Source: Leptospira kemamanensis
GTDB lineage: Bacteria; Spirochaetota; Leptospiria; Leptospirales; Leptospiraceae
Length of the DNA: 64,000 nt
NCBI RefSeq assembly: GCF_004769665.1
Contig: NZ_RQGG01000018.1
Coordinates: 114,631 to 178,630 of the forward strand
Direction: 5' to 3'
The stretch's first letter is position 1, and the number at the start of each line of letters is the position of its first letter. The notes beneath the pieces were generated by a model. That model worked only from the letters and a program-made list of their open reading frames with translations, did no database searches and was not told the DNA's origin. Positions 46,601 through 56,056 of this stretch are shown one piece after another. The translations under genes were made by a program, and so were the position numbers.

Positions 46601-48661
46601 ATGCTTGATGTAACGCAAAGTTTATCCAACTTAAAAGGGATTGGACCCAAACGGAAATCTGTATTATTAGAACATGGGGTCTCTACATATTACGAACTGT
46701 TAACTTATTTTCCAAGGCGTTACTTAGATCGCAATTTCACTAAAGATATTATCTTAAAACAAGGTGATGTTGTCACTTTACTTGGTAGTATTGTTGATAG
46801 TTACATTGTGCACGGTAAAAAAAGTCGACTCCTAGTTGGATTTCGTACCTTAAATAACGAAAGGATCAATTTAGTATTTTTTAGAGGAGTTAATTTTTTC
46901 CACAAACTGTTTAGCATTGATAAAAAAGTTGTGGTTTCGGGAAAGTTAGAATACTTCAAAGGGTATCAAATCATTCATCCTGAATATGAGTTTTTATCGG
47001 ATGCAGAGGATCCAGAAGATTCGATTCATGCAGGAAGGATCATTCCATTATATCCATCAACCGAAGCATTAAAAGAAGATGGTTTGGATTCCAAAGGATT
47101 ACGCAAACTCATCCACCAAGTATTGGAAAGTGGTGAGATCGCAGAAAATCTCCCATCCATATTCATCAAAAAAAGAAAATTACTCGGCCGTGATGAATCC
47201 TTTCGTAAGATCCACTTCCCCGATACGATGGAAACCGTACAAATTGCACGAAAACGATTTGCATATGAGGAGTTTTTTTATTTCCAAAGATTACTTTTAT
47301 ACAAACAAAGGGAACGACAAAAAGTCAAACGTTTGTTATGGCCTCTTCCCAATTCACCATCTCGCGCAAATTTAGAAAAAAATCTTCCGTTTGAATTGAC
47401 CGAAGATCAAAAAACAGCAGTCACAACAATTCTATCCAAAACAAATGTTGATTCTCCTTCCGCTTTTTTATTACAAGGGGATGTTGGTTCTGGAAAAACC
47501 ATCACAGCACTACTTGTGGGACTTCACTATATCGATAACCACATCCAAGTGGCATTCCTTGCCCCAACAGAAATTCTCGCAAGGCAACACTACCAAACCA
47601 TTTATAAATTTATGGGAAATATGCCATTCCTTGGAATTGAACTATTATTAGGTGGCGAAAACAAAAAATCCAGAGCAGAGAAATTGAGCCGGATCAAAAC
47701 GGGGGAGTCCAACATCATTATTGGAACACACTCTCTTTTACAAGAAGATGTGATATTTTCCGATTTGGGTTTTGTGGTCATTGATGAACAACACAAGTTT
47801 GGTGTGGACCAAAGGGAAACCATTCGTTCCAAAGGGAAAAATCCTGATATCTTGGCGATGACTGCCACACCCATACCCAGGACACTTTGTCTGACATTGT
47901 ATGGGGACTTAACTCTCGTGAATATTAAAACTAAACCAAAAGGTCGTAAACCCATCGATACTCGTTGGTACAAAGAAGATCGTAGAACAGGTGTATACAA
48001 TTCCATTCGAAAGTATGTCAATTCAGGAAGGCAATGTTATATCGTTTATCCATTAGTAGAAGAATCTGAAAAAGTAGACTTAGAATCTTGTACCGTTGCG
48101 TATGAAAATTTAAGAACCAATGTATTTCCTGATCTTAAAATTGGACTTTTACATGGTAAAATGAAAAGTGCAGAAAAAGAATCTGTGATGGAAAAATTCA
48201 AATCAGGCGAAATTCAAATTTTGGTTACCACTACCGTTGTGGAAGTGGGTGTGGATGTTCCCAACGCAACCATCTTAGTTGTGGAACATGCAGATCGATT
48301 TGGAATTTCCCAATTACACCAGTTACGTGGTCGTGTTGGAAGAAGTGATATAGAAAGTTTTTGTATTTTGATGACTGGGGATTTTATCAGTGATGAAGGA
48401 CGGGATCGTTTGGAAGCACTGGTTACATCCAATGATGGTTATTTTTTAGCGGAAAAAGATCTCGCGATTCGTGGACCAGGAGAGCTTTTGGGAGTCAAAC
48501 AAAGTGGGCTTCCTGAATTTAAAATTGCCGATTTGGTTTTGGATCGTGATCTGTTAGAGGAAGCAAAGGAAGATGCAGGATCCATTCCATTAGATGATCC
48601 AAAAGAAGTTTCAGAATTGATGACAAGGTTTAGCGAAGGCAAATTTTTATTTGCGAATTAG
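46601..48661 (+). CDS. recG: ATP-dependent DNA helicase RecG
   Basis: A branch-migration helicase that remodels stalled forks and Holliday junctions. At 686 residues it has the family length. The N-terminal wedge/OB domain (GDVVTLLGSIVDSYIVHGKKSR) precedes the helicase core with Walker A GDVGSGKT, DEQH in VIDEQHKFGVDQR, TATPIPRTL, the second RecA domain with TTVVEVGVDVPNAT and QLRGRVGRSD, and a TRG-type end (IRGPGELLGVKQSG). It closes the run that begins at 44508. Confidence 0.96.
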   Translation: MLDVTQSLSNLKGIGPKRKSVLLEHGVSTYYELLTYFPRRYLDRNFTKDIILKQGDVVTLLGSIVDSYIVHGKKSRLLVGFRTLNNERINLVFFRGVNFFHKLFSIDKKVVVSGKLEYFKGYQIIHPEYEFLSDAEDPEDSIHAGRIIPLYPSTEALKEDGLDSKGLRKLIHQVLESGEIAENLPSIFIKKRKLLGRDESFRKIHFPDTMETVQIARKRFAYEEFFYFQRLLLYKQRERQKVKRLLWPLPNSPSRANLEKNLPFELTEDQKTAVTTILSKTNVDSPSAFLLQGDVGSGKTITALLVGLHYIDNHIQVAFLAPTEILARQHYQTIYKFMGNMPFLGIELLLGGENKKSRAEKLSRIKTGESNIIIGTHSLLQEDVIFSDLGFVVIDEQHKFGVDQRETIRSKGKNPDILAMTATPIPRTLCLTLYGDLTLVNIKTKPKGRKPIDTRWYKEDRRTGVYNSIRKYVNSGRQCYIVYPLVEESEKVDLESCTVAYENLRTNVFPDLKIGLLHGKMKSAEKESVMEKFKSGEIQILVTTTVVEVGVDVPNATILVVEHADRFGISQLHQLRGRVGRSDIESFCILMTGDFISDEGRDRLEALVTSNDGYFLAEKDLAIRGPGELLGVKQSGLPEFKIADLVLDRDLLEEAKEDAGSIPLDDPKEVSELMTRFSEGKFLFAN

Positions 48662-48675
48662 TCCAAGATTTTTAA

Positions 48676-49476
48676 ATGAACCTAATCATGTTCCGAACGA
48701 AATTTTTATTTCTGTTTTTGTTATCATTATCATGTGTATGCGGTGAAAAACCGATCAAACAAACCTCACCTGATTTATATTTAGGCGTTGATAAGATTTC
48801 TTACTTAACCGGAAAGTTTAACTCACCTGGGCCGTTATCGCCTGTTATACTGGAAGAAGATTCCAAAGAACATTTTTTACGTCCCGACGTAAAAAAAGCA
48901 CTTTATAAGATGATCAATGATTTTGAAGAATCAAAACCGAGTTCTTATAAACAACATATCTTTTTGGTTTCTAGTTTTCGTAATTTCAGCCACCAAAAAG
49001 GAATTTGGGAATCAAAGTTTACTGGCAAAAAACAAATGCGGATACCGATCAAAGGAAAGTCATCGGAAGAAATCATTGGTTTGATTTTAGAATTTTCTAG
49101 TGCGCCAGGAACCTCTCGCCACCATTGGGGAACTGATTTTGATCTCAATGCCTTGGACAACGGTTATTTTGAGTCCAATGGAAAAGGAAAAATTTTATAC
49201 AACTGGCTAAAAGAAAATGCCGCGAAGTATGGATTTTGCCAGCCGTATAGCCCACTCTCCACTCGGAACAATAAGGGATACCAAGAAGAAAAATGGCACT
49301 GGTCCTATGCCCCAATTTCAAACCAACTCACAAAAGAGTGGGTAAAATCATTTCAATTAGGTGAAATCAAATTGGAAGGTAGTTTTATGGGAGCAGAGGT
49401 GTTAGGTGACCGGGCTATGGATTATGTAAGATCCATCAACCCGGAATGTGAAAAGATCACTTCCACAAATTTATAA
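48676..49476 (+). CDS. VanY/M15-like D-alanyl-D-alanine carboxypeptidase lipoprotein
   Basis: A 266-residue protein with a lipoprotein-like signal (MFRTKFLFLFLLSLSC). The M15 zinc motifs are visible: SRHHWGTDFD supplies His and Asp, and WHWSYAP the last His, with a Glu in QEEKWHW as the catalytic base. Such enzymes trim the terminal D-Ala of peptidoglycan stem peptides in the periplasm. ATG 48676 or 48688 may start the gene. The 3' end overlaps the converging galE by six bases. Confidence 0.85.
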   Translation: MNLIMFRTKFLFLFLLSLSCVCGEKPIKQTSPDLYLGVDKISYLTGKFNSPGPLSPVILEEDSKEHFLRPDVKKALYKMINDFEESKPSSYKQHIFLVSSFRNFSHQKGIWESKFTGKKQMRIPIKGKSSEEIIGLILEFSSAPGTSRHHWGTDFDLNALDNGYFESNGKGKILYNWLKENAAKYGFCQPYSPLSTRNNKGYQEEKWHWSYAPISNQLTKEWVKSFQLGEIKLEGSFMGAEVLGDRAMDYVRSINPECEKITSTNL

Positions 49477-50439
49477 GTTTTTATACAAATTCCACATACT
49501 AGATAGTAGGGTTTCTGCATCACTGTAAATTGGTTTCCAGTTTAGTAGTTCCCTTGCTTTTTTAGAAGAGGCAAGTAACTTTGCTGGATCTCCAGGTCGC
49601 CTAGGAGCTGTTTTGTGAGGAATTTGTTTTCCAACAACCTTTTCTGATAAATCGGTCATTTCCTTAACGGAATAACCAGATTCAGATCCTAAATTCACCG
49701 TTAAACTTTGATTATTTGACATGATGTAGTTTAGGGCCAAAACATGGGCTTTTGCTAAATCACTGACATGGATATAATCACGAACACAAGTTCCATCTTC
49801 TGTTTCATAATCGTTTCCATAAATTTCAAAACCATTCCGCATTCCAGATGCCGCTTCCATAATGATAGGAAGTAAATTGGCTGGAGTTTTTTCTAAACCT
49901 TTGATGCGACCTTTTGGATCATAACCAGCGGCATTGAAATAACGAAGTCTTGCTGATTTTAAATTTTTAAGTTTATCAAACCATTCGAGATTTTCTTCGA
50001 TACAAAGTTTTGTATATCCGTAATAATTCTCTGGTTGTAAAGGATGGTTTTCATCAATTGGTAAGTATTTTGGTGCTCCATACACTGCTGCAGAGGATGA
50101 AAAAACAAAATATTGGCAACCGTAGTTTACCATTGCATTTAACAAAGTGAAGGTTCCATTCAAATTATTCATTGTGTATTTGAGTGGATCTGTCATGGAT
50201 TCGCCTGCTGCTTTCCAAGCGGCAAAGTGAAATACGGCATCAACCTTTTTGGAAAAAGCTTTTTTTAGAATTTCTGGATCTTGGATTTCACCTTTGATAA
50301 ATTCATTTCCAGGAAACAAATTGGCTTCGTTTCCTTTTTGCATATCATCTACGATGATGATTTCATGTCCAAGTTCCATTAGTTCTAGGACAATGTGACT
50401 TCCAATATAACCGGCTCCCCCGGTAACGAGAACTCTCAT
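49471..50439 (-). CDS. galE: UDP-glucose 4-epimerase
   Basis: A 322-residue SDR-type epimerase interconverting UDP-glucose and UDP-galactose (or the N-acetyl forms). The NAD motif GGAGYIGSH, the catalytic Ser and Tyr-Lys in SSSAAVYG and YYGYTK, and the substrate region NYIMSNNQSLTVNLGSESGYSV are present. It overlaps lpxA by four bases (ATGA), so it is translated after lpxA, tying UDP-sugar supply to LPS synthesis. Confidence 0.93.
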   Translation of the reverse strand: MRVLVTGGAGYIGSHIVLELMELGHEIIIVDDMQKGNEANLFPGNEFIKGEIQDPEILKKAFSKKVDAVFHFAAWKAAGESMTDPLKYTMNNLNGTFTLLNAMVNYGCQYFVFSSSAAVYGAPKYLPIDENHPLQPENYYGYTKLCIEENLEWFDKLKNLKSARLRYFNAAGYDPKGRIKGLEKTPANLLPIIMEAASGMRNGFEIYGNDYETEDGTCVRDYIHVSDLAKAHVLALNYIMSNNQSLTVNLGSESGYSVKEMTDLSEKVVGKQIPHKTAPRRPGDPAKLLASSKKARELLNWKPIYSDAETLLSSMWNLYKNL

Positions 50440-51242
50440 TCTTCGTCGGATCCACCAGAAACAAATCGGTGATCAACAACACCACGTTTACTTGTTTCAA
50501 AGAATTCGATTACTTTTTGTACTTCAGGAGCTGGGTTTGGATCTTTCTTAAGCTCAGCTAATGCTTGTTTTGTGTTAAATCCACTGTGGTAAATGACTTT
50601 GTAAACTCGTTTGATAGCCAAACGAACGTCTGCAGAAATTCCTGCACGTTTCATACCAACCACATTCAAACTTACGATCAGTCCTGGATGGCCATCCACT
50701 GTCGCATATGGAGGAACGTCTTTGACTACTTTAGTAAGACCTGCTAACATAGCATAATCGGCTACTCTTACAAATTGGTGAACCCCAACAGATCCAGAAA
50801 TGAAGACTTTGTTTCCGATGACTACGTGACCTGCGAGCATTGTATTTTGAACCATGATGTTATGGTCTCCGACCACTACGTCATGCGCAATATGGACATT
50901 CCCCATTAGGTAATTATGATTTCCGACAACCGTTGCTTTACCTTCTACAGTCCCCCTGTGGAAAATGACATTTTCCCGAAAGTGGTTGTGGTCCCCGATT
51001 TCTAAATAGGTTTTGGTTTCAGGTTTGAAAGCCAAATCTTGTGGCAATCCACCGTAACTTCCGCCCGAGGAAATTTTGTTAAACTTACCAATGCGGGTCC
51101 CAGACAAAATTTTCACGTGGGATTCGATGACAGTACCTTCTCCAATTTTGACATCTTTTTCGATGATACAAAATGGTCCAACTTCTACGGACTCATGCAA
51201 TTCCGCTTTGGGATCGATGATGGCGGTGGGGTGAATTTTCAT
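50436..51242 (-). CDS. lpxA: UDP-N-acetylglucosamine acyltransferase LpxA
   Basis: The first lipid A enzyme: it adds a 3-hydroxyacyl chain from acyl-ACP to UDP-GlcNAc or, in Leptospira, to the 3-amino analogue UDP-GlcNAc3N. At 268 residues it has the left-handed hexapeptide-repeat helix (IHPTAIIDPKAELHESVEVG and many later I-G-x4 turns), the catalytic His in NVHIAHDVVVG, and a helical C-terminus. The substrate preference is known for Leptospira and not read from this sequence. The ATG lacks a ribosome site. It leads a two-gene unit with galE. Confidence 0.94.
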   Translation of the reverse strand: MKIHPTAIIDPKAELHESVEVGPFCIIEKDVKIGEGTVIESHVKILSGTRIGKFNKISSGGSYGGLPQDLAFKPETKTYLEIGDHNHFRENVIFHRGTVEGKATVVGNHNYLMGNVHIAHDVVVGDHNIMVQNTMLAGHVVIGNKVFISGSVGVHQFVRVADYAMLAGLTKVVKDVPPYATVDGHPGLIVSLNVVGMKRAGISADVRLAIKRVYKVIYHSGFNTKQALAELKKDPNPAPEVQKVIEFFETSKRGVVDHRFVSGGSDEE

Positions 51243-51299
51243 ATTGATTTACAAAAAAAACCAATTCGAAAGCCCTGCAAATGATTTTTTAAAATGTAA

Positions 51300-51328
51300 T
51301 TTACACGCTTTTATGAGTCTGTTATCTT
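51300..51328 (+). promoter_or_regulatory. Candidate promoter of the Hpt gene
   Basis: TTTACA (51300-51305), a 17-base spacer and TATCTT (51323-51328) fit a vegetative promoter on the plus strand, in the 99-bp region divergent from lpxA. The predicted start would fall near 51335, very close to the GTG at 51342. Confidence 0.35.
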
Positions 51329-51341
51329 TTGAGAGGGTGGT

Positions 51342-51695
51342 GTGAACTTGTTAATAGACTGGTCGCGTATAGAATCTCTAGTTGATATGAATGATCCGGA
51401 AGACCAGGCATGGCTGAAGGAAATGATCACTTCGCTTTTGGAAAATATGGCAACTCGTGTTCAAAATTTGGACCGGCTTATGGTAGCCAAAGATCCCAAA
51501 GATCTACAATCGGAACTTCACCAAATCAAAGGTGTGGCCGCCAATTTTGGACTAACTGCACTTTCGGAAGTAGTGGTGAAAGCAGAAGCACTTGTAAAGG
51601 AAGGGGATGTAGATACTTCCGTCACAGAAGGGAAAAAAATTGCAGGAATTTGGGATGCCACCAAACAAGAGTTAGAAAAAAAGTTTTCTTCTTAA
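51342..51695 (+). CDS. Stand-alone Hpt (histidine phosphotransfer) domain protein
   Basis: A 117-residue helical protein with the phosphotransfer motif in ELHQIKGVAANFGL (H-x2-K-G, the His being the phosphorylated residue) inside a four-helix bundle. It has no kinase or receiver domain of its own, so it should pass phosphate between a hybrid kinase and a regulator encoded elsewhere. GTG 51342 is the start, with GAGGG upstream. Confidence 0.85.
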   Translation: MNLLIDWSRIESLVDMNDPEDQAWLKEMITSLLENMATRVQNLDRLMVAKDPKDLQSELHQIKGVAANFGLTALSEVVVKAEALVKEGDVDTSVTEGKKIAGIWDATKQELEKKFSS

Positions 51696-51710
51696 GTTCT
51701 TATTTTTAGT

Positions 51711-53108
51711 TCATTTAGCGGTCGCCATCTCGACGGCCGTTTTACTTCCGCTATAAATCCCTTCGATCGTATTTTTAATGATGGACTCGTTCATTCTGAG
51801 TAACAAATCATCGGACTCGGTAAAAATTTGAACCAGTTCTTTTGCATGCATTACTTCCCTGCACTCCACAGTTCCTTCTCCGAGTTCCAAAGAACGTACA
51901 ACAGAGGCTGCTTCATGGTCTCCTACCCTGCGGATAAAGAGTTTAGGAATCGGAAAAAAAGCCAACTCAGATGGTTTGGTCACAAGAACATCTGCAATGC
52001 GAATCAATTTGTCTGTTGCAGAAAATGCTTCTGTGTGAGTTGGAAAATGAAATAATACAACAGGAGGATTGTTTTCGTGATCATCCGATCTTAAAGGATG
52101 ACGCGTAATGAAAGTGAGTAAGTCTTCCCAAGAATCAATCGATAGATAAGGTATTTTTTGAAAGATCAAATACTCTTCGATTGCCTTAAGAACTTTCACA
52201 TGGTCACCAGTGTTAATCCAATACACGGCTTTTTTGTTGGTGAGATAGGATTTGGTCAATCGAATGAGATCTAATATATATCCTTTTTGTGCACCCGCTC
52301 CACCGATCGGAATTAAAAACCTTCTGACTTTTTTGGAATCAATTCTTCTCACTCGGTTTTCCGAATCAGTCACTGCATTGGAAACAATGTCTTCTGAAAC
52401 CCAATGTCCAGCGACAGCGATATTGTCTTTGGGAACTCCCATCTCAATGAACTTGGTATAAGAGGAAGGAGATTGGACTAAGTTCAAAGCTCCAGGTACG
52501 AGTAAGTAATACTGTGGGTAGTTATCACAAATGAGATGGATGGTTTTGTTGAATCCAGAGGCCACTGCAATTTGACCATTTAACGGATATGTGGTGATCA
52601 CTGGGCTTTCTTTTGGGATCCCATTCATAAGACCTTTGTACAACTCGGCAAGTTGGCATGATAATTCAAGAGAGGTAAGATTTCCTTGGGACATAAGTTG
52701 TCCCCAAACCCATTCCACAGGCCCACCAATTTCAGAACTCATCCTAGAAAAAAAACTATAACCGGAATCAATGTCCGCAATGGCTTTGGACTCAGGAGAT
52801 GTGATGGCAAGTAAGTCATGCAAATAGGTGGGGATGTTTTTTTGCAAAGAATGGGAATACACAGAAAGTGCCATTCTGTGGTGGCCGTATCCCATCCGAA
52901 TGCTTCCCACAACCAATCTCGTTTCGATTGGGTTTTGCCCTTTGTCGGAAATGAGTTCCAAACCTGGATACAGAGGCGAAGGGGAAGAAAATAAGGGAAT
53001 GGAGCTTTCTCCAATGGAATAACGTTTTTGGAGGATCCCTCGAATGAGGCCTGCGGTTTGTTTGGAAATAAAACCTGTGTCTAGGCCGAACATTGGTTCT
53101 CGATTCAT
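51711..53108 (-). CDS. Probable glycosyltransferase-like protein (MGDG-synthase/MurG-like fold)
   Basis: A 465-residue soluble protein without a signal peptide. The block RLVVGSIRMGYGHHRMALSV resembles the G-x-GH region at the start of monogalactosyldiacylglycerol-synthase and UgtP-type GT-B enzymes. RFLIPIGGAGAQKGY resembles their sugar-nucleotide domain, and VLVTKPSELAFFPIPKLFI their C-terminal donor-binding block. I infer a GT-B enzyme, possibly for a glycolipid, but there is no direct evidence. It lies on the minus strand converging with the Hpt gene and divergent from the thiolase gene. Confidence 0.5.
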   Translation of the reverse strand: MNREPMFGLDTGFISKQTAGLIRGILQKRYSIGESSIPLFSSPSPLYPGLELISDKGQNPIETRLVVGSIRMGYGHHRMALSVYSHSLQKNIPTYLHDLLAITSPESKAIADIDSGYSFFSRMSSEIGGPVEWVWGQLMSQGNLTSLELSCQLAELYKGLMNGIPKESPVITTYPLNGQIAVASGFNKTIHLICDNYPQYYLLVPGALNLVQSPSSYTKFIEMGVPKDNIAVAGHWVSEDIVSNAVTDSENRVRRIDSKKVRRFLIPIGGAGAQKGYILDLIRLTKSYLTNKKAVYWINTGDHVKVLKAIEEYLIFQKIPYLSIDSWEDLLTFITRHPLRSDDHENNPPVVLFHFPTHTEAFSATDKLIRIADVLVTKPSELAFFPIPKLFIRRVGDHEAASVVRSLELGEGTVECREVMHAKELVQIFTESDDLLLRMNESIIKNTIEGIYSGSKTAVEMATAK

Positions 53109-53197
53109 GCAGGAAGTCTATTTAAGTGGCATTCTCTTTCAAGTGAAATTTCAATTCTTAGCTGACAGGTGACCAATTTTGCCCATTCCTGGTATCT

Positions 53198-54379
53198 ATG
53201 GAACAAGTTTACATTTTGGGCGGACTGAGATCCGCATTCGGTAGTTTTGGCGGAACACTCAAAGACATGAGTGCCGTAGACCTTGGGGTCGAAGTATCAA
53301 AAGCAGCACTCCAAAAAACTGGAGTTGATCCTTCTATAATTGAAGAAAGTATTTTTGGAAATGTTATCCCAACAGGAAAAGACGGAATTTATTTGGCTCG
53401 TCACATCGGGTTAAAATCAGGAGTTCCGATTGCAAGTCCTGCATTAACACTCAACAGGCTTTGTGGTTCAGGAATGGAAGCAGTGATCCAAGCTGCCAAA
53501 AAAATCATGTTAGGTGAGGCTCATACCGTTCTTGCTGGTGGAGTGGAATCCATGAGTAATGCACCTTATGTAGTGCGAAATGCAAGATTTGGCGTTCGTT
53601 ATGGAAATGCTGAATTTGAAGATTCACTCGCACAAGGTTTAACAGACATTTATGTGGAACTTCCGATGGGAATGACGGCAGAAAATCTATCTGACCAATA
53701 CAAAATTTCCCGAGAAGAACAAGATGCTTGGGCAGCAACTTCACAAGAACGAGCTGAAGAAGCAACTAACAAAGGAATTCTAAAAGAAGAAATTCATCCT
53801 ATCACTATCAGTGGCAAAAACCCAATTGTATTTGATAAAGATGAATTCATCAAAGGAAAAGCGGGTGCTACAAAACTTGCTACTTTAAAACCAGCATTCA
53901 AAAAAGATGGATCCGTAACTGCAGGAAACGCATCTGGAATCAATGACGGTGCTTCTGCACTCATCGTAGCTTCCGCATCCCAAGCAAAAAAACTCGGCAA
54001 AGAACCACTCGCGATTGTGAAGTCCTGGGGTCATGCTGGTTGCGAACCATCGAAGATGGGAATTGGTCCTGCGATTGCAATCCCTGCTGCGTTACAAAAA
54101 GCAGGTCTCAGTTTAAAAGACATTGGTCTTGTGGAAGTGAACGAAGCGTTCGCAGCACAGTACTTAGCGGTTCAAAAAGAACTTGGTTTGGATCCAAAAA
54201 TCACCAATGTCAATGGTGGAGCTGTTGCGATTGGACATCCACTCGGAGCTTCTGGGAACCGTGTGACTTTGACATTGGCTCTTGAGATGCAAAGACGAGG
54301 TGTGAAGTATGGTGTTGCTTCCCTTTGTATCGGTGGAGGACAAGGAATCGCGATTGTTTTAGAAAACCCTAAAGCATAG
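53198..54379 (+). CDS. Acetyl-CoA acetyltransferase (thiolase)
   Basis: A 393-residue thiolase. The acyl-accepting Cys89 is in [11 protein letters not shown], the His in [19 protein letters not shown] and the second Cys in LCIGGGQG near 379; all catalytic residues are present. Degradative and biosynthetic thiolases are not separable here, although length and the C-terminus suit acetoacetyl-CoA thiolase. It lies six bases before the fused nucleotidyltransferase-methyltransferase gene, so it may lead the secretion operon's transcript. The ATG has no strong ribosome site. Confidence 0.93.
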   Translation: MEQVYILGGLRSAFGSFGGTLKDMSAVDLGVEVSKAALQKTGVDPSIIEESIFGNVIPTGKDGIYLARHIGLKSGVPIASPALTLNRLCGSGMEAVIQAAKKIMLGEAHTVLAGGVESMSNAPYVVRNARFGVRYGNAEFEDSLAQGLTDIYVELPMGMTAENLSDQYKISREEQDAWAATSQERAEEATNKGILKEEIHPITISGKNPIVFDKDEFIKGKAGATKLATLKPAFKKDGSVTAGNASGINDGASALIVASASQAKKLGKEPLAIVKSWGHAGCEPSKMGIGPAIAIPAALQKAGLSLKDIGLVEVNEAFAAQYLAVQKELGLDPKITNVNGGAVAIGHPLGASGNRVTLTLALEMQRRGVKYGVASLCIGGGQGIAIVLENPKA

Positions 54380-54385
54380 TACAAA

Positions 54386-56056
54386 ATGTACTTACTCCTT
54401 CCGGGGCGTCACCATCTCCTCACCAGGTACCAAAAAGAGTATTTACTCCATTTGGTAAAACATGGACTCTCGGAAGCCTTGGATGTGTTTGGAAATCCAT
54501 TATCGATTTCCAAACACCCAACTGCCATCATCTTTGCCGTTACTTCGGCCAATCATAACAACACAAGACGCAATCCACTTTCCCTTTACCAAAGGGCAAT
54601 GATGATTCAGGATTTTTCTAGGGAACTCTGCATTCCTAGTTTTGTGATTCCCATCGATGATGTTGGTCAGTCACCTAACTTTGCTTCGTATACATTAAAA
54701 AAAATTGAAGTGGAAACAGAACTGAAACTTCAGTTAACAAAAGAAAATACGATCGTTCTTTGTTCCACACCAGTTGCCAATTTGTATTTGGAACTTGGTT
54801 TTTTTGTGCTTCCTGTGGAAAAAGTTCCAGGACCCAAACTTTCCTTTTATGCAAAACTTCCTTGGGAAGAATTGGAAGACATTGTCTCCAAACGAAAACA
54901 AGAAGCCGAAAACAAAAATCCTTCTGGATCTCTTGCCCAATCAAATAGTGATCATCCAATCCAAATTCCTTCTTCCGATGAAGCAATCCTTAAAAGCCTA
55001 GACCCAGCTTGCATCCGTTTGTGGAAAGACTACGGTCTTTTTGAAAAAGTAGATATGTTGTTTTCTGACACCTTAATTGGTGATGATGGAGATTTAACAG
55101 AATCAAGAGATTATAATACTTATGTTCGTGAGATGGATGAAATCGCCGAACTCAAATTCCAAGAGACCAAACCATATGTGAAACCAGGTCGCATTGGCGA
55201 CATTGGATGTGCCGTTGGTTCTTGGATCAAACTAGTTGGTAAAGATCCGAATTTTGCCGAGTCTGATTTTTATGGAGTGGAGATTGCACGTCATCTTTAC
55301 CAGATCTGTGAACAAAGAAAAGAAAATGGTGAGTTTGCAAATTCCAATGTTTTCTTTTTACGAAAGAATGCTGTGAGTGGACTTGTTTTTCCAAGGATGA
55401 GTATGAATACAATTCATACCTCTTCTCTCACGCATGAGATCGAGTCCTATGGGGGTCGGTCACAACTACTATCCTTTCTCAAAAATCGGTATGAGGAACT
55501 CGTGATGGGTGGGGTCTGGATCAATCGGGATGTGGTAGGCCCCGAAGACAAAGAAAGGGAAGTATTTGTTTGGATGGAAGAGGACTCGAGTAGAAATCAC
55601 GGCCGTAGTCCCGAAGAGTTTTCCAATTTCAAAGAATACCTCGACTCTTTATCCACCAAAGAACGATTTTTCCAATTCCAACAGGACTTTCGTAAAGAAG
55701 AAGGTTATGTGCTTAGGACGAGTGCCATTTACGTCGATGGTATAGAATACCACCGTATGAAACTCAAAGACATTTGCGAATATCTTTCCAAAAAGGATTA
55801 CACGGACAATTGGGATAGTGAAATGCATGAATCTTTTTGTTTTTGGAGTTTTGATGAGTGGAAAAAAAATTTAGAATCCATTGGATTTCGAATTTCTCCT
55901 CAATCTTCTGAATATCGAAATCAGTGGTTGGTCAAAAATCGATATGAAGGTAAGGTAAAACTCTTTATCTCAAACTCACAAAATCCAAACAAATCGGAAG
56001 ACTTGGTTCCCTTTGATTTTCCAGTGACACATATGTTATTGTTAGCGGAAAAATAA
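54386..56056 (+). CDS. Predicted fusion: NMNAT-like nucleotidyltransferase plus SAM methyltransferase
   Basis: A 556-residue soluble protein with two halves. The first 165 residues resemble NadM-type nicotinamide-nucleotide adenylyltransferases: GRHHLLTRYQ stands where GRFxPxHxGH normally is, and TSANHNNTRRNPLSLYQ then RAMMI matches the later nucleotide-binding block. The two His of HxGH are replaced by Thr and Gln, so catalysis may be lost or altered. After a linker at about 166-205 comes a class I methyltransferase: VKPGRIGDIGCAVGSWIKL (SAM motif I, 266-283) and GVEI with an acidic residue at the end of beta 2. It abuts the first ABC exporter gene with no spacer (TAA then ATG). The combined role is unknown. 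Confidence 0.65.
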   Translation: MYLLLPGRHHLLTRYQKEYLLHLVKHGLSEALDVFGNPLSISKHPTAIIFAVTSANHNNTRRNPLSLYQRAMMIQDFSRELCIPSFVIPIDDVGQSPNFASYTLKKIEVETELKLQLTKENTIVLCSTPVANLYLELGFFVLPVEKVPGPKLSFYAKLPWEELEDIVSKRKQEAENKNPSGSLAQSNSDHPIQIPSSDEAILKSLDPACIRLWKDYGLFEKVDMLFSDTLIGDDGDLTESRDYNTYVREMDEIAELKFQETKPYVKPGRIGDIGCAVGSWIKLVGKDPNFAESDFYGVEIARHLYQICEQRKENGEFANSNVFFLRKNAVSGLVFPRMSMNTIHTSSLTHEIESYGGRSQLLSFLKNRYEELVMGGVWINRDVVGPEDKEREVFVWMEEDSSRNHGRSPEEFSNFKEYLDSLSTKERFFQFQQDFRKEEGYVLRTSAIYVDGIEYHRMKLKDICEYLSKKDYTDNWDSEMHESFCFWSFDEWKKNLESIGFRISPQSSEYRNQWLVKNRYEGKVKLFISNSQNPNKSEDLVPFDFPVTHMLLLAEK

